The notes beneath the pieces are model-generated. The model ran no database searches. It was not told the origin of the DNA and saw only the letters and a list, made by a program, of their open reading frames with translations. Below, one piece after another: positions 33,083-44,480 of a stretch of DNA of 64,000 nt. Each line of letters starts with the position of its first letter. The first letter of the stretch is position 1. The stretch is from assembly GCF_000247695.1 (NCBI RefSeq), contig NW_004624784.1:14878830-14942829 (forward strand), in the 5' to 3' direction. Source of the DNA: Heterocephalus glaber (taxonomy: Eukaryota > Chordata > Mammalia > Rodentia > Bathyergidae). A program made the position numbers and the translations under genes.

Positions 33083-33990
33083 TTTTTTTTTAGAGAGCTA
33101 CACTCCAAAGTCAGGCTAGGGTTAGAGTTTTCTTTCTGTTACCAACTGTCATCATCTGGCAAATTAGTCGTAGGTACCGAAGAGTCCAGATCCACCCCTT
33201 GTAGCATTAGTTAGGTGGTACAAAGCCGGTTGTAGAGTTTGGAGTACTTCTGGAGATCAAAATGAGGTGACACAATAGCTTTGGTTCTTTGGGACCATGT
33301 CTAATGGTTCCCAGAGTCCTGCTGATCTGCTGCCATTTGGGGGAATGACCCTGTTCTGAGAGGGCTCTGTTGCCAAGGTAGTGGTGTCAGTGAGGTCCAT
33401 TCAGGACTCTCAACTTCAGGAATAGTTTAGCTCATGAGGGACCCTTTCCTTCTATCAACTGTGGCACTGGGATGGGCACAGACACCCTGGATGTCTGCCA
33501 CATGGTGACATACTGCTGCCAGCCCCTGGGGCTGTTGCATGAGGAGGGGACTCAGCCCCTTCTTATCTGCCCAGCCATCCTGGCCAGGGGGTTGAGGTCA
33601 GCTATTGGTTTCCTCTAATATGCTGAAGATGGGTGCTACTGGGAGCGGCTGGATGGAGAAGTTTGAGTTTTTCTCTCTGAAGAAAGCCTGGGGCACTTGT
33701 CCCTTAGCACCGCCAAATAGGGGCCACTCTGCCTGTACTATCATCCTCCTTATTTGTGTGACTGTTGTCCCATGAAAAAAGCCTCTGCTTTGGAGTCCGT
33801 GCACTGATGTAGCAACACTGCTGTGACTGTGTCTCAGGGTATCTCTTAAGCTCCCTTTGGGCAGTGTCATTAGAGTCAGTTTAAGACAACTAAGCTCCTA
33901 GCTTTATAATCACTCCTTACTGTTGACCCAAAACAAACCCTACAACCTGATCATTCCCCATGTGATAGACTTGGCTTAGAGTGACTATTA
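33083..33990 (-). pseudogene. unidentified segment bounded by a T9 run; possible retrocopy
   Basis: Repeat-free DNA that begins with T9 directly at the L1 end and finishes near an 'aaaacaaaaacaaaac' tract. Read on the minus strand the T9 would be a poly(A) tail. A 90-codon frame (33598-33870) lies inside. I do not recognise the protein and see no AATAAA near the tail, so ordinary single-copy DNA is equally possible. Confidence 0.2.
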
Positions 33991-34035
33991 ACACAAAAAC
34001 AAAAACAAAACCACATCTGGTGCATTCAGTGGCCT

Positions 34036-34392
34036 TGTGTTAGTTAGCCTTCTGTTACTGTAACACATACCAGAGATAAATCAACTTACAAGAGGCAAAG
34101 TTTATTTTGGCTCGCAGTTCTGGAGGCCTCAGTCCCTGGTTGGGTGGGAGGACATTATGGCCAGAACATATGGCATGGTGGAGGAGTCCTTGTCCTCATG
34201 GCCCAAAGCAAAAGCAAGAAAGATACTATTGTTCTACCATATGCTTTGAGAGCATGGCTGGTGCCCAAAGACCTAAGGCCTCTCATTGGGCTGCACCTCT
34301 TAATGGTTCCCACCACCTTCTAATAGCACTGAGCTGAGGACTGTGTCTTTCACATATGGGCCTTGGGGGAACATCAGATCCAATCTGTAACA
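34036..34392 (-). mobile_element. MaLR solo LTR, antisense
   Basis: 357 bases, TG...CA ends ('tgtgttagttagcc' to 'aatctgtaaca'). Flanks 'ggcct' (34031-34035) and 'gacct' (34393-34397) fit a 5-base duplication with one change. Interior: 'aaagtttattttggc', 'cagttctggaggcctc', 'ctcttaatggttcccacc'. The same family and size as the copy at 45261-45621. Confidence 0.8.
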
Positions 34393-34397
34393 GACCT

Positions 34398-35043
34398 GTG
34401 CACGTGCCTTTTTGGTTCTACTAAGGCAGAAAAGATTTGTTGTGTAAGGGTGAGTTTGGTATTTGGAAATGATGTCAGGCTTTCCGTCAAGTCTGGAGAG
34501 TTTTACAGCAGGGGAGAACTCTGGAGAGTGACAATAAAGGGTCTCTAGAGGTACTGGGTCAGACAGTCACTCTCCGTCTCAGCCCTCAGCCCACCATTTT
34601 GCTCCTGTTACATCCCTGATCACTACAGCAGACGTGGCCTGCTATCTGCCCAGCAGAAAAGCTACCAGAGCCATAGCCACTTCTTACTTTTCTCAGGTAC
34701 ATTGTGCATGGCTCTTCAGTGGTTCCCCAGCAGGACTGAACCTCAGTTGCCCACAGTAATCATCAGCACAATTAAGAAAACTTAGATTGCCTTTCTCCTG
34801 CCTTATTTTACCTTTCCCATCCCCCTCCCTACCACTGACGTTTCCTGGAATCTCTTTCCAAAATAAGCTACCTGGAGGAAAGTCTTTGCATTATAGGGCC
34901 AGCCCTGGGTAGGACAGCTGCCCTACTGGGTTCTTGGGAAGCATATGAGTGAACTGGAGAGGACTGAGTTGGGGGGTCTGCTGAGACACTAGTTCACAGG
35001 AGCCCATGGTGTCCCCAGGGTTATCTTTTGTCCCCTTTTCTTT
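34398..35043. other. single-copy DNA, no gene seen
   Basis: No recognised repeat or exon between a MaLR LTR and the next L1 fragment. Confidence 0.45.
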
Positions 35044-35600
35044 CTTTTATTTTTAAAAATAACTTTATTGAGATATAACTCATATACTGTACAATTCTTA
35101 TTTTAAGTGTGCAATTCAACGTGCAAGCATTACCACAATCAGTTTTAGAAGATTTTCATCACTCCAAAAAGAAACTGGTACCCATTAGCAGTTTCTCCCT
35201 TTCGCCCTCAACCCAATCCTTCTAGGCAGCCACTCATCTACTTTCTGCTGCTATGGATTTGACTGTTCTAGACACTTCATTTAAATGAGCTATATACAAT
35301 AAATGCCTTTTGTGCCTGGCTTCTTTCTCTTAGTGTAATGTTTTCAAGGTTCACCTATGTTGTAGCGAGTACCAATACTTCATTTTAATTTATGGCTGAA
35401 TAATTTTCCATTGTAAGGATACACCACATTTTATTTACTCATCAGTCAATTAATGGACATTCCCAGCTGTTTCTACCTTTGAGCTATTATTGTGAGTAAT
35501 GCTGCTTTGAATATTTCTGTACAAGATTTTTGTACAAGTTTTATGCAAGCTTTTCTAGTTCTGTTTGTTATATAACTAGGAGAGAAATGCTGGGTCTTCT
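35044..35600 (-). repeat. old L1 3' end, antisense
   Basis: 'ataactttattgagata', 'acaatcagttttagaag', 'actccaaaaagaaactgg', 'cattttatttactcatc', 'gagagaaatgctggg' match the antisense L1 3' UTR of old mammalian subfamilies. Confidence 0.85.
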
Positions 35601-35649
35601 CTCTCCTGTTTCAATATTTAACTTTAGTGTTGGATTAGAGAATATAGTC

Positions 35650-35965
35650 CTCACAATTATTTTTGTTTTATTTGTAACTGAAACATAATAACTGTACAAA
35701 GTTATAAGGTAAATGTGATGTTTTGATTTTTATATACATTGTATAATCATCAAATCAGGATAATTAGCATATCCATCACCCCCAAACATTCTTTGTTTCT
35801 TTGTGGTGAAACATTCAAAATCCTCCCTCTCAGCTATTTTGAAATACACATACATTATTTTGAATACAGTCACCCTACTGTGCCATAGAACACTGGTACT
35901 TATTCCTGCCATCCATCTGTAACGCTGCACCTGTTGACTAGCTTCTTTCTGTTCTCCCAACAAAT
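35650..35965 (-). repeat. second antisense L1 3' UTR fragment
   Basis: 'gtgatgttttgattttta', 'tcaaatcaggataattagc', 'acattcaaaatcctccc', 'cacctgttgactagc' match a different L1 3' UTR, so this is a separate insertion from the one just upstream. Confidence 0.8.
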
Positions 35966-36489
35966 TTCATAATTTAAAAGATAAAAAAGGAAAATTCTTA
36001 TACTCTCATCAGTGGCCAATATTTTTCACTTTAAATGTAATTTTTGGAGACATTTCTGGAATATATAAACACTTAAGAATGTGTTTCTTTTTTTACACAA
36101 ATGGTATATCCAATACATGCTGTTCAGTGCCTTGCTTTTTCCATTTAATACTAAATCTTAGAGATTGCTCCATATCATGTCAAAAGGAACTTTCCATTCT
36201 TTTTTATATCTGTGCAGTATTATCTTGCATGGGGGGAAATAATTTATTTAATTTAAATAATTTAAATAGTCCCTAATTAAAAGGCATTAGGTGGCCTCCA
36301 ATCTTTTCCTATAATGCAATAATGCAAGAGAAAAGCTTGAGTGGATATCACTTCCCACATGTGTAAGATGCATTTCTGGAAGTACAAGATCATTATAGGA
36401 TGTTTATCACCAGATACATTTTCAGAACTAAAGAACCTTATTAAGAGGTCTGTGAATTTTAAATCTTGACACATCATGCCAACTGCCTC

Positions 36490-36855
36490 TGTTAGATGTT
36501 CCCCCAAAGACATGTGTGCTCATAAGTGAGGCTTTGGGGTGGTGATTGGATCATGCATGTGTGATACACATCAGTGGATTGGTCCACTGATGAGTTTAAC
36601 GGTAAATGTGATGTTGGGAGGTGAAGCCTGGTTGGAGGAGGTGGATTACTGTGGACAGGGCCTAGAAGGGTCTTCTATCTCCCTCTCTCCTCCCTTGAAT
36701 CACTTTCTGCTTCCTGCCTGCCATACCATGAACTATTTTTCCTCTGTGATGTCCCTCTGCCATGCTGCCCTGCCTTGGAGTGAGCTGACTCTGAACTGAA
36801 ACCTCTATAAACTGAATCAAAATAAACCTCTTCTCCTTTAAACTGTGTCAGGACA
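36490..36855 (+). mobile_element. MaLR solo LTR (MT/ORR1-like)
   Basis: Related to 19552-19941: shares 'attggatcatg', 'ggattggtccactgatg', 'gccatgctgccctgcc', 'ctgaaacctctataaac' and 'aaaataaacctcttc'. The first 15 or so bases of the LTR look degraded. No clear duplication of flanking DNA. Confidence 0.75.
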
Positions 36856-36982
36856 GACTTCCACAGAGTTATACCAATTTCTAGCCCAGTTGCCGTGTAT
36901 GAATATGCCCACTTGCACTTGCATAGACCTTCGCCAACTGGATGAGTGAAAACTGGTATCTCGTGTAATTGTAATGTCCAAT

Positions 36983-37177
36983 TTTTCTTTTTTTGCAGCA
37001 CTGAGGATTGAACACAGGATCTTTGCATTGAACTCCATCCGTAGTCCTTTTTTTAAAAAATTTTGAGACATAGTCTTGCTAAGTCTCTAAATTGCCCAGG
37101 CTGACTTGAACTTGTGATCTTCTTGATTTAGTCTTCCAGATTTCTGGGATTACAGGTATGTGCCACCATATCTGGTT
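36983..37177 (-). repeat. B1-ID composite SINE, antisense, with target-site duplication
   Basis: Antisense ID half ('cactgaggattgaacac') then B1 half ('gagacatagtcttgc', 'gggattacaggtatgtg'). Flanked by 'taatgtccaat' (36972-36982) and 'taatgttcaat' (37178-37188), an 11-base duplication with one change. Confidence 0.9.
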
Positions 37178-37344
37178 TAATGTTCAATATTATTATGAGC
37201 AAGTTAAGTCATCTTTAATTCCCTTTCCTGTAAAATCCCTGTTTATATCATTTTTCTGTTTTCCTATCAGATGTGCTCGTTTTCTAGATGATCGGTGGGT
37301 GCTTTTCCTTTATCAGAGAAATTAGCCCTTTGTGTATAATAGGA

Positions 37345-37765
37345 GTGCCTGAAACTTTCCCAGTGGATTAGACCTTTTGGGTAATATTGTTCATAGGTGT
37401 CCCACTTCCATCACCAAGAAGGCATTCTGTCCTTCGGCCTGTTGAACCAGGTGTGGCTGTGTGACCTCATGTAGCAATTAAATACCAGCAGAAGTATGTA
37501 TGTCACTTTGGGTTGAAGCCTGCCTTCTCAGTGTTGGGCACATTCATTCTTCCTCTCGGCACAGCAGTTGGCAACTGCAGACAGTGGCCATGCCTTCAAC
37601 TTGAGAACCCAAAGTGAAGGTGACAATAATGTCAACATGGGAACACAGGCCCCTGCCAACCTGCAGGTGCACAGGTAGCATGGGCAACATATAATCTTCT
37701 GTTGCTTTTTATCACAAAGAATTCAACCTTTTTCCATGGCAGCCTAATTAGCTTATCCTGACTGA
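37345..37765. repeat. unnamed old interspersed repeat in L1
   Basis: Interrupts the L1 between 'tttgtgtataataggag' and 'gggtgatttttgccac'. The text ('aagtatgtatgtcactt', 'gcccctgccaacctgc', 'agcttatcctgactga') resembles a common mammalian LTR- or DNA-type repeat that I cannot name with confidence. Confidence 0.5.
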
Positions 37766-37920
37766 TACGGGTGATTTTTGCCACAAAGAATTTTTTTTAA
37801 ATTTTGATGAGGTTTAAGTCATCGATCTTTTATTTCAGAATTTCTGGGTTTGTATCAGACCTTCCTTCCTTCTCCATTACTGTTTTTAACATCTTCCCAG
37901 GGTTTGTTGAAAATCCATTA

Positions 37921-39560
37921 TTTCTCTTCCAATTTGAAATGCCATTCAGTGACTTTCCCTGGCTGTGGCTGACTCATAGTTAAAGCAGAGGAGCCTGGGG
38001 TGGCAGCAGCTCCCTCTGGGCCCAGCACTGTAGCCCAGCATTAGAGATTGTGTCTGGCTGCTCCTAACAGAGACTTGACTGCAGGTATTTACTCCAGTTA
38101 GGAGCTTAATTCTCTCACCGAGCCCATAGTTGGGTATTCCAGGGCAGTGCTTCAGCTCTAGGGACATCAGAGACTTAGACCTCTATATGCTTATGCTCTA
38201 CTCCCTTTGGTATGAAGCTTTCTTAGAATTCATGGCTCAAGATATCTGCTGGAGCTCCTGCCATCCAATCTAAGTTCCAAGCAAGAAGTAGGGGGAAAGA
38301 AATGGGGCAAAAGAGACTACATCAATTGTTCATGTTTTTAAGGAACTTTCCTGGAAGTCTCACCTAAATCTCCTGTTTATATCTCATTGCCCAGAATTTG
38401 GTCGTACACCAAATCTTGCTTCAAAAGGGCAAGCAATGTAGTGTTTGGGGTGTTGGTGTGATAATGCCGCAGGCTGCTGAGGAGTTAAGGTGGCAGAGAG
38501 GTTCTTGGATAGACCCAGGGCTTGGGGGCAGGACTTACCCTCAAAGTGCTCTATGGCGACAAATCCCAACAAAATGCACAGGACCCTCCTCTCCCCTCCT
38601 CATTCTCCCTTAGGACTCCCAGGCCGTCTCCAGCTTTGGGGGCGCCAAAAGGCTCAACTGGATGTGGGAGAGGATGGCTTAGGGGGAGCTGGACCTCTGC
38701 TCTGCTGTCAGAAGCCCTAGGGGTTTGGACCCTCCAGCCCTGACTGGCACTGACCAGCATAGCTTGCAGTATGTGGAGCCTATTTCTCTCCATAAACGTG
38801 CGTCACTGGAAAAGGCTGCTGGGATAAGGGTGAAATGGTGTTTAGAAAGTCTGTGGGGCTGCAGCAGTGGATCTTGGGACTGGAAGAGAAGACAGCCTGA
38901 GAGGCCCTGCTGCTGTGTGCTGGTCACAGAGCAGGGTAGCCTGTGTGGTGTTACAGAGAGGTCCAGAGGGTGACTGCTTGGCTGCTTGGCTGCTTCACAC
39001 TTCCTACTGCTTCCTGATCTTCCTTTGGTATTTTTCACCAGCTGCCTGAACCTGAAGTCACCAGTACCTCTCCAGTGTCCTCACCCAAATTCAGCCTCTC
39101 AGGCAATGGTTCTAACGCAAAATCCACCAGGCCCTTTGATATCTTCATTGACTCCAGCCCTTAACATCTCTAACCATAGCTTCCCTTGTCTGTGTCTCTT
39201 CCTATTCCCTCCTGGAGTCACCTCTGTGTCCTATTAGTCACTTGTATTTGCATTAGTCAGGAATGACTACTCTTGTGCTTTGGTAAGAAAAGAGCCCTCT
39301 GAGTGGCTTAGTATGTACATGTTTGTTTTTATTCTCATAAAAGCCACATGACTCTCTAAGACAGCTGTCCTCAGCAATCCAGGCAGCTTGGATCTGGGGA
39401 AGGTGCCATCTCAACACTTGCCAGAAAGAACAAAGAGAGACTGGGAGGACTCACACCTGTTCTTTGCTTCAGACGTGGAGGGACACTTAGACCTATAACC
39501 TACTGACCAGAGCAAGGTGTGTGTCTCTGCCAAACTGCAGGTGGATGGAAATGTAGAGAG
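37921..39560. other. mostly single-copy DNA with two unnamed old repeat pieces
   Basis: 38320-38405 ('ctttcctggaagtctc', 'atctcattgcccag') and 39265-39480 ('gtttttattctcataaaag') look like old interspersed repeats of one family. The rest is GC-rich single-copy DNA with short overlapping frames on both strands. Confidence 0.4.
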
Positions 39561-39950
39561 CACAGAAATTGTCTCTATTAATGCAGCAACAAATGCAAAG
39601 CTGTGTCTGCCAAAAGCCTATCACAGGAACCTGCTACTCTTCATGTTCAAGTTCCTACCTTGTCCCCAACAACCCCTATGAACTGGCACAGCCCAACAAC
39701 TTCCAGTCCGTCACCCACCCCTCTCTGGTCTGTACTGCCCGCAGTGTATCTTCAAAGTCCTTCCTCCACAGCTGATCGAATGCCATTCTTCTACATTTTT
39801 CACCACTTCTGTCCCAAGTCCTTCAGGACCCACACCAAGTCCAGTCTTTTTCTCAAAGGCTTCTTTGGGCTCAACTCTTAGAGCTCTTCCTCCTCTGAGT
39901 ATGTCTAGGGCTTGTTTTTAAGCTTCTTACTCAGACCTGAGCAGCCACTC
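39561..39950. other. C/T-rich DNA, possibly degraded L2
   Basis: 'ccaagtccttcaggaccc' and the following pyrimidine-rich stretch faintly resemble sense L2. Two frames of 68 and 92 codons overlap and have no domain. Confidence 0.3.
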
Positions 39951-39954
39951 CTTT

Positions 39955-40276
39955 TTTTTAAAAAATTAATTTTATTGGTACATTTTATTGGTACATTTTA
40001 GATATATAATTCATTTACATTTATCACTGGGTGTTTGTACCTGTACATGATATATCTTGGTTCTTATTTTTTACCCCATTACCTGTGCGCCCTTCACTCC
40101 CTCCACCCTTACCTATTTACATAGATTTCATTTCCATTTTTTTCTTTTTTCCTTTCCTTCTTTTCCTTTCCCCTTCCCCTCCCTTCACTCCTTCATCTTT
40201 GGACCTTTTTTCCTATTTCAAATGATCAATTATTCATTTTAATCATTTTAACCCTTGTTTACACTATCAGTTTCTC
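39955..40276 (-). repeat. L1 3' UTR, antisense, running into the assembly gap
   Basis: Same family as 43495-43850 and 63518-64000: 'tattggtacattttag', 'catttacatttatcac', 'cttggttcttatttttt', pyrimidine-rich body, 'tttacactatcagtttctc'. The first 13 bases of the 'attggtacatttt' block are tandemly duplicated here. Confidence 0.85.
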
Positions 40277-41106
40277 NNNNNNNNNNNNNNNNNNNNNNNN
40301 NNNNNNNNNNNNNNNNNNNNNNNNNNNNNNNNNNNNNNNNNNNNNNNNNNNNNNNNNNNNNNNNNNNNNNNNNNNNNNNNNNNNNNNNNNNNNNNNNNNN
40401 NNNNNNNNNNNNNNNNNNNNNNNNNNNNNNNNNNNNNNNNNNNNNNNNNNNNNNNNNNNNNNNNNNNNNNNNNNNNNNNNNNNNNNNNNNNNNNNNNNNN
40501 NNNNNNNNNNNNNNNNNNNNNNNNNNNNNNNNNNNNNNNNNNNNNNNNNNNNNNNNNNNNNNNNNNNNNNNNNNNNNNNNNNNNNNNNNNNNNNNNNNNN
40601 NNNNNNNNNNNNNNNNNNNNNNNNNNNNNNNNNNNNNNNNNNNNNNNNNNNNNNNNNNNNNNNNNNNNNNNNNNNNNNNNNNNNNNNNNNNNNNNNNNNN
40701 NNNNNNNNNNNNNNNNNNNNNNNNNNNNNNNNNNNNNNNNNNNNNNNNNNNNNNNNNNNNNNNNNNNNNNNNNNNNNNNNNNNNNNNNNNNNNNNNNNNN
40801 NNNNNNNNNNNNNNNNNNNNNNNNNNNNNNNNNNNNNNNNNNNNNNNNNNNNNNNNNNNNNNNNNNNNNNNNNNNNNNNNNNNNNNNNNNNNNNNNNNNN
40901 NNNNNNNNNNNNNNNNNNNNNNNNNNNNNNNNNNNNNNNNNNNNNNNNNNNNNNNNNNNNNNNNNNNNNNNNNNNNNNNNNNNNNNNNNNNNNNNNNNNN
41001 NNNNNNNNNNNNNNNNNNNNNNNNNNNNNNNNNNNNNNNNNNNNNNNNNNNNNNNNNNNNNNNNNNNNNNNNNNNNNNNNNNNNNNNNNNNNNNNNNNNN
41101 NNNNNN
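40277..41106. other. assembly gap (830 N)
   Basis: Unsequenced. It lies between an antisense L1 and a TCC microsatellite, so the missing DNA is probably more L1 and simple repeat. The 'open frames' 40255-41214 (+) and 40267-41145 (-) are artefacts of reading through N. Confidence 0.99.
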
Positions 41107-41136
41107 TCCTCCTCCTCCTCCTCCTCCTCCTCCTCC
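41107..41136. repeat. (TCC)n microsatellite at gap edge
   Basis: Ten TCC units directly after the N run. The true length is unknown because the gap truncates it; long TCC/GGA tracts often stop assembly. Confidence 0.95.
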
Positions 41137-41139
41137 TTC

Positions 41140-41290
41140 TGGCATCAGTTATTTGATTTACAGCTCATCCTAATCCAGTATGACCTCATCTTAATTACAT
41201 CTGCAAAACCTTAGGTTCAAATAAGGTTGCATTGTGAGATTCTGGGTTGACACGAGTTTTAGGATGATAATTATTTGACCCACTACATTT
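41140..41290 (-). mobile_element. MLT1-type LTR fragment, antisense
   Basis: 'cctcatcttaattacatctg', 'gttcaaataaggttgc' and 'tttgacccactaca' match the antisense end of MLT1. The other end is lost in the gap. Confidence 0.7.
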
Positions 41291-41929
41291 ACCTCATATG
41301 TCATGCAGTAAATCTCACTGAATGTTAGTCATTGTGTGGATAGTATAATATCAAGATAATTTTACTTGTAAATGTCTGAAACCCAATTTTGTCCTAGTAT
41401 GGCTAGATCTGGGTATTTATATGAAGCTATTGGGAATCTTTCCGTCTTCAGCTCTCATCTTTCTTGTTGTCTTTATCCCAGTGAGGTGGCAAAGATGTCC
41501 CTTAGCAGCTCCAGGGCTCTGTTTGACCTGCTGGTCATTCTTGGAGGAAAAAGAGCAGCTCTTGCTGAATAGTTCCACAAATGATTCTCATGGAACATAT
41601 CTGGACCAGGAGCCTATCCCAGAACCAATCTCTGTAATCAGAGGGAGGAGATATCCTGAACTGGGGACAGGGCAGAGGATCAGGAAGTACTGAACTGCCC
41701 AAGTGGCAGGTGAGGGAGGCATGGTTACCAAAAGGGAGATCAGAATGCTGGACCATTGGATACCAAGCAGGTAAGACCACAAAGAACCTACTGCAGACCA
41801 TGACCATGCAGTGTGTCTGCTCCTCACATGGTGCCTGGCACAGTGCAGAGTTCAGTAAGGGTTTATTGAAAAAGATCACATGAATGATGCAAGGAAGAGC
41901 ATGTTAGGTATCAAGGAATTTGCCCTGTT
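41291..41929. other. single-copy DNA, no gene seen
   Basis: Mixed composition. The 114-codon frame 41535-41879 (-) has no domain. Confidence 0.45.
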
Positions 41930-42115
41930 TTTTTTCATTACTTCCTACAATGGCACTGATAAGAGGGTATCATTATTTCCATTTTGCAGATATAGAAGTT
42001 GAGACTCAGTGAATTTAAATGATATGTCCAAGATGGCAGAATGAGGAAGTGACAGAGCTAGAATTCAAAGACAGGTGGGTTTCATTGCAGAATCTGTGCT
42101 ATTTCTATTACACCA
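41930..42115 (-). repeat. MIR SINE, antisense
   Basis: 'tatttccattttgcagat', 'gttgagactcagtgaa', 'gaagtgacagagctag', 'aattcaaagacaggtgg' in antisense MIR order. Confidence 0.85.
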
Positions 42116-42424
42116 CATTCTCTTGGTCCACCAGACCCATAGCCAAAGAAGAAAGAGTTTGATCACACACCATTGTTGGTGCAGCAACAAAATGAGTCTG
42201 TCGATAAAGGAAGTGGAAGAGGAGGAGGAAGAGGAAGGAGAGGGTGAACTGGGGAGGTTGTTGTAGAGAACTCATCCTGAGAAATTTATATCTGGATCTG
42301 GGACCAGAGGAAGAGGACGTTCCTGGAGCTGAGAGAGCCAAGTAAGTGAGTGAGTTCAGTGACATAATTCACCCGAATAGCTGCCGTGACCCTGAGAGGT
42401 AGGGGTTGGGTCTGTGTGGTCCAT

Positions 42425-42620
42425 CTCTGCATATCAATAGTTCATTCTTTTTCATTGCATTCTATGGAATCAACATACTTTAATTCTCTTCTCCATTCTG
42501 TTGTTGATGATATTTAGGTTATTTCTGGCTTTTGGAAATGAAGTCACTATGAGCAATCTTGTGCATTTCCTTGGTGGCCATAGCACTCATTTCTGTTGGG
42601 TGTAGACCCTGGAGTGAAAT
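42425..42620 (-). repeat. old L1 3' fragment, antisense
   Basis: 'gttcattctttttcattgc', 'gttatttctggcttttgg', 'ctatgagcaatcttgtg', 'catttctgttgggtgtag', 'ggagtgaaatcat'. Diverged. Confidence 0.7.
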
Positions 42621-42779
42621 CATCGGTTCACCCAGACACCACCATGCAGCACTGGCTGCTCCCTGCCTAAACCCCTGCATGCTCTGGAGGTGAGGAGTTA
42701 GACAAGATGAGCACCTGAAGCCCAGCTCAGAATTTCTCTGAAGGATTTGGCTTTGGGTTTTTTGGCCTCAGCTCCCACC

Positions 42780-43110
42780 AGCAACACTGTTTGCTCATGG
42801 AGACGTTTCGTGCGATTAGCTAAGTAATGACACCTTAAAACTGTAGAGCTAATATATCATGTAATAAAACGCAGGAGCAAATCTCTTTGACATATACTGG
42901 TGATTTACTCTGCCAGCCATAAAGATAATTACATTTCAGGTTGATATATAAAAGGCGGCGGCAGAGCTTAGGAAGAATTAGCATGGCTTCGTGTCAGACC
43001 TCTCCATCCGCGTGGAGCTCTTCATCACTCCTGTTGCAAACACTGACTCCAGCTTGCAAACATTTTCAGCTGGGGCTGTCTAACAACTGGCCACTGCTGC
43101 CACTGGAAAA
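42780..43110 (+). promoter_or_regulatory. candidate conserved noncoding element containing a TATA box
   Basis: Repeat-free, AT-rich with scattered CpG. Homeodomain-like cores 'gcgattagctaag', 'gagctaatatatc', 'agataattacatt', 'agaattagcatgg'. A strong TATA-type 'tatataaaag' (42945-42954) sits just before 'gcggcggc'. Two 'ttgcaaac' (43034, 43055) lie downstream. It could be a distal enhancer or the core promoter of an unannotated transcript; there is no exon evidence. The 63-codon frame over it has no domain. Confidence 0.45.
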
Positions 43111-43494
43111 GGTTGGTGGCAATGAATGGTAGGCAAAGAGGCTTGGGCTACAAGGCATTTGTTCCTCCAGGCAGCTCTGTGACATTGCAGGAGAGAGTTC
43201 TGGCCTAGGAAACATAGCACCTTGTGTTTGACTTGCCATCACCTCCCTTGGGGTCCAAATATGTGCTGAGGGCAAGATGGTCCCCACTTCCTTGCTCTGT
43301 CACCAGGACAGGGTTACAGTGAATGCTCTGAACATCAAGGGCCAACTTTCCAAAGCGAAAGAAAGTCGAGCCTCTCAGTCTGACAAGTATCAGTACAATG
43401 ATAAGGACTCAGGGAGCAGGGGGCATTTGCTTTGCTGTTCAGGGAACATACCCCCAAAGTATGGTGCTTTGGTACCCTGATTACTTCTTGTTTT

Positions 43495-43850
43495 TGTTTT
43501 TTAAAAAATTCTTTTATTGGTACATTTTAGGTATACAACACATTTACATTTCTCATTGGGATCTTGTACCTTTACATGATGCATCTTGGTTCTTATTTTT
43601 TCCCCATTCCCCTGCCCTCCCTTCACTGCCTCCATCTTTCCCTATTTACAAAGACTTTGTTTCCATTTTTTCCATTTCTCATAATTTTTCCTTTCCCTTC
43701 TTTCCTTTCCTCTGCCCCTCCCACTTCCCCTAGCCTTTGGACCTTTTCTTCCTATTTTGCATAATCAATTATTAATTCTAATCATTGGTTCATTTTAGGT
43801 ATACAATATAATGACATTCATCATTGGAAATTTGCACCTTTCCCTGATGA
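43495..43850 (-). repeat. L1 3' UTR, antisense, with duplicated terminus
   Basis: 'cttttattggtacatttt', 'catttacatttctcatt', 'tcttattttttcccc' and the pyrimidine-rich body. At 43786 the terminal block starts again ('attggttcattttagg', then 'cattcatcattgg') and continues for about 65 bases. Two L1 ends therefore lie in tandem. Confidence 0.85.
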
Positions 43851-43984
43851 CTTCTAATCAAAAATCTTAGACAGCAGCAGGTACAGGGATGGACTTTTCC
43901 TAAAGGGGGATACTCCAGAAGCTATTCCATCATGGTAAATCCTTTCCCCAGCCATCTCATCATCCAGGGGAGACTGAGTTATAG

Positions 43985-44480
43985 AGGGGAACGGAAATTT
44001 GTCCATCTGTTCTTCACCCTCTGAGAGCTCAGTGGAGTAAACTGACAAAGACAGATTAAATAGGAGAAAATACATGGAGACTTATTACAGTGCAGAAAGG
44101 GACAACCACAGGACAAGGGAAAGTCATAGGGTGTGATTACTCATTAGCTTCAAACTATTCAGAAACTTGTGTCCTCCATTTCTACAGGAGAGGGGGAGAA
44201 TAGGGAATGCAGACAGTGTTGAAGAGTATAGTAAATGATTTTCAGAGGAACTTAATGGGTTTGAAGAACATAAAATGGCCTGGGACAGTCTGTTTGGTCC
44301 ACAGAACTGACAATGGTTTGTAAGTGATCTCTACTGGATCTAAATAGAAGAACAATAATGGCATATGACAAGAAGTTGTCCAGCTCTGATGGAAGACTTC
44401 CATCTTTCTGCCTGTGATATGAGTTTTAAAAGTTCGGGGAAGGACTAGAGGTAAGTGTTTCTTCTTTGGCATTCTGGACT
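43985..44480 (-). mobile_element. ERVL-like LTR fragment, antisense (tentative)
   Basis: Shares 'gtaaactgacaaagacag', 'ataggagaaaata' and 'ctgtgatatgagt' in order with the fragment at 50485-51050 and more loosely with 45175-46060. Noncoding; family not named. Confidence 0.5.

Larger units (their letters stand above)
35990..37920 (-). repeat. third antisense L1 fragment, interrupted
   Basis: 'gattgctccatatcatg', 'gtggcctccaatctttt', 'gaggtctgtgaattttaa' at left; 'aaattagccctttgtg' and 'tttttgccacaaagaat' at right continue the same L1. It is cut by a MaLR LTR (36490-36855), a SINE (36983-37177) and an unnamed repeat (about 37345-37765). Confidence 0.75.

Noticed and set aside
40255..41214. 319-codon plus frame and 292-codon minus frame
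   Set aside because: They consist almost wholly of N from the assembly gap plus a TCC repeat.
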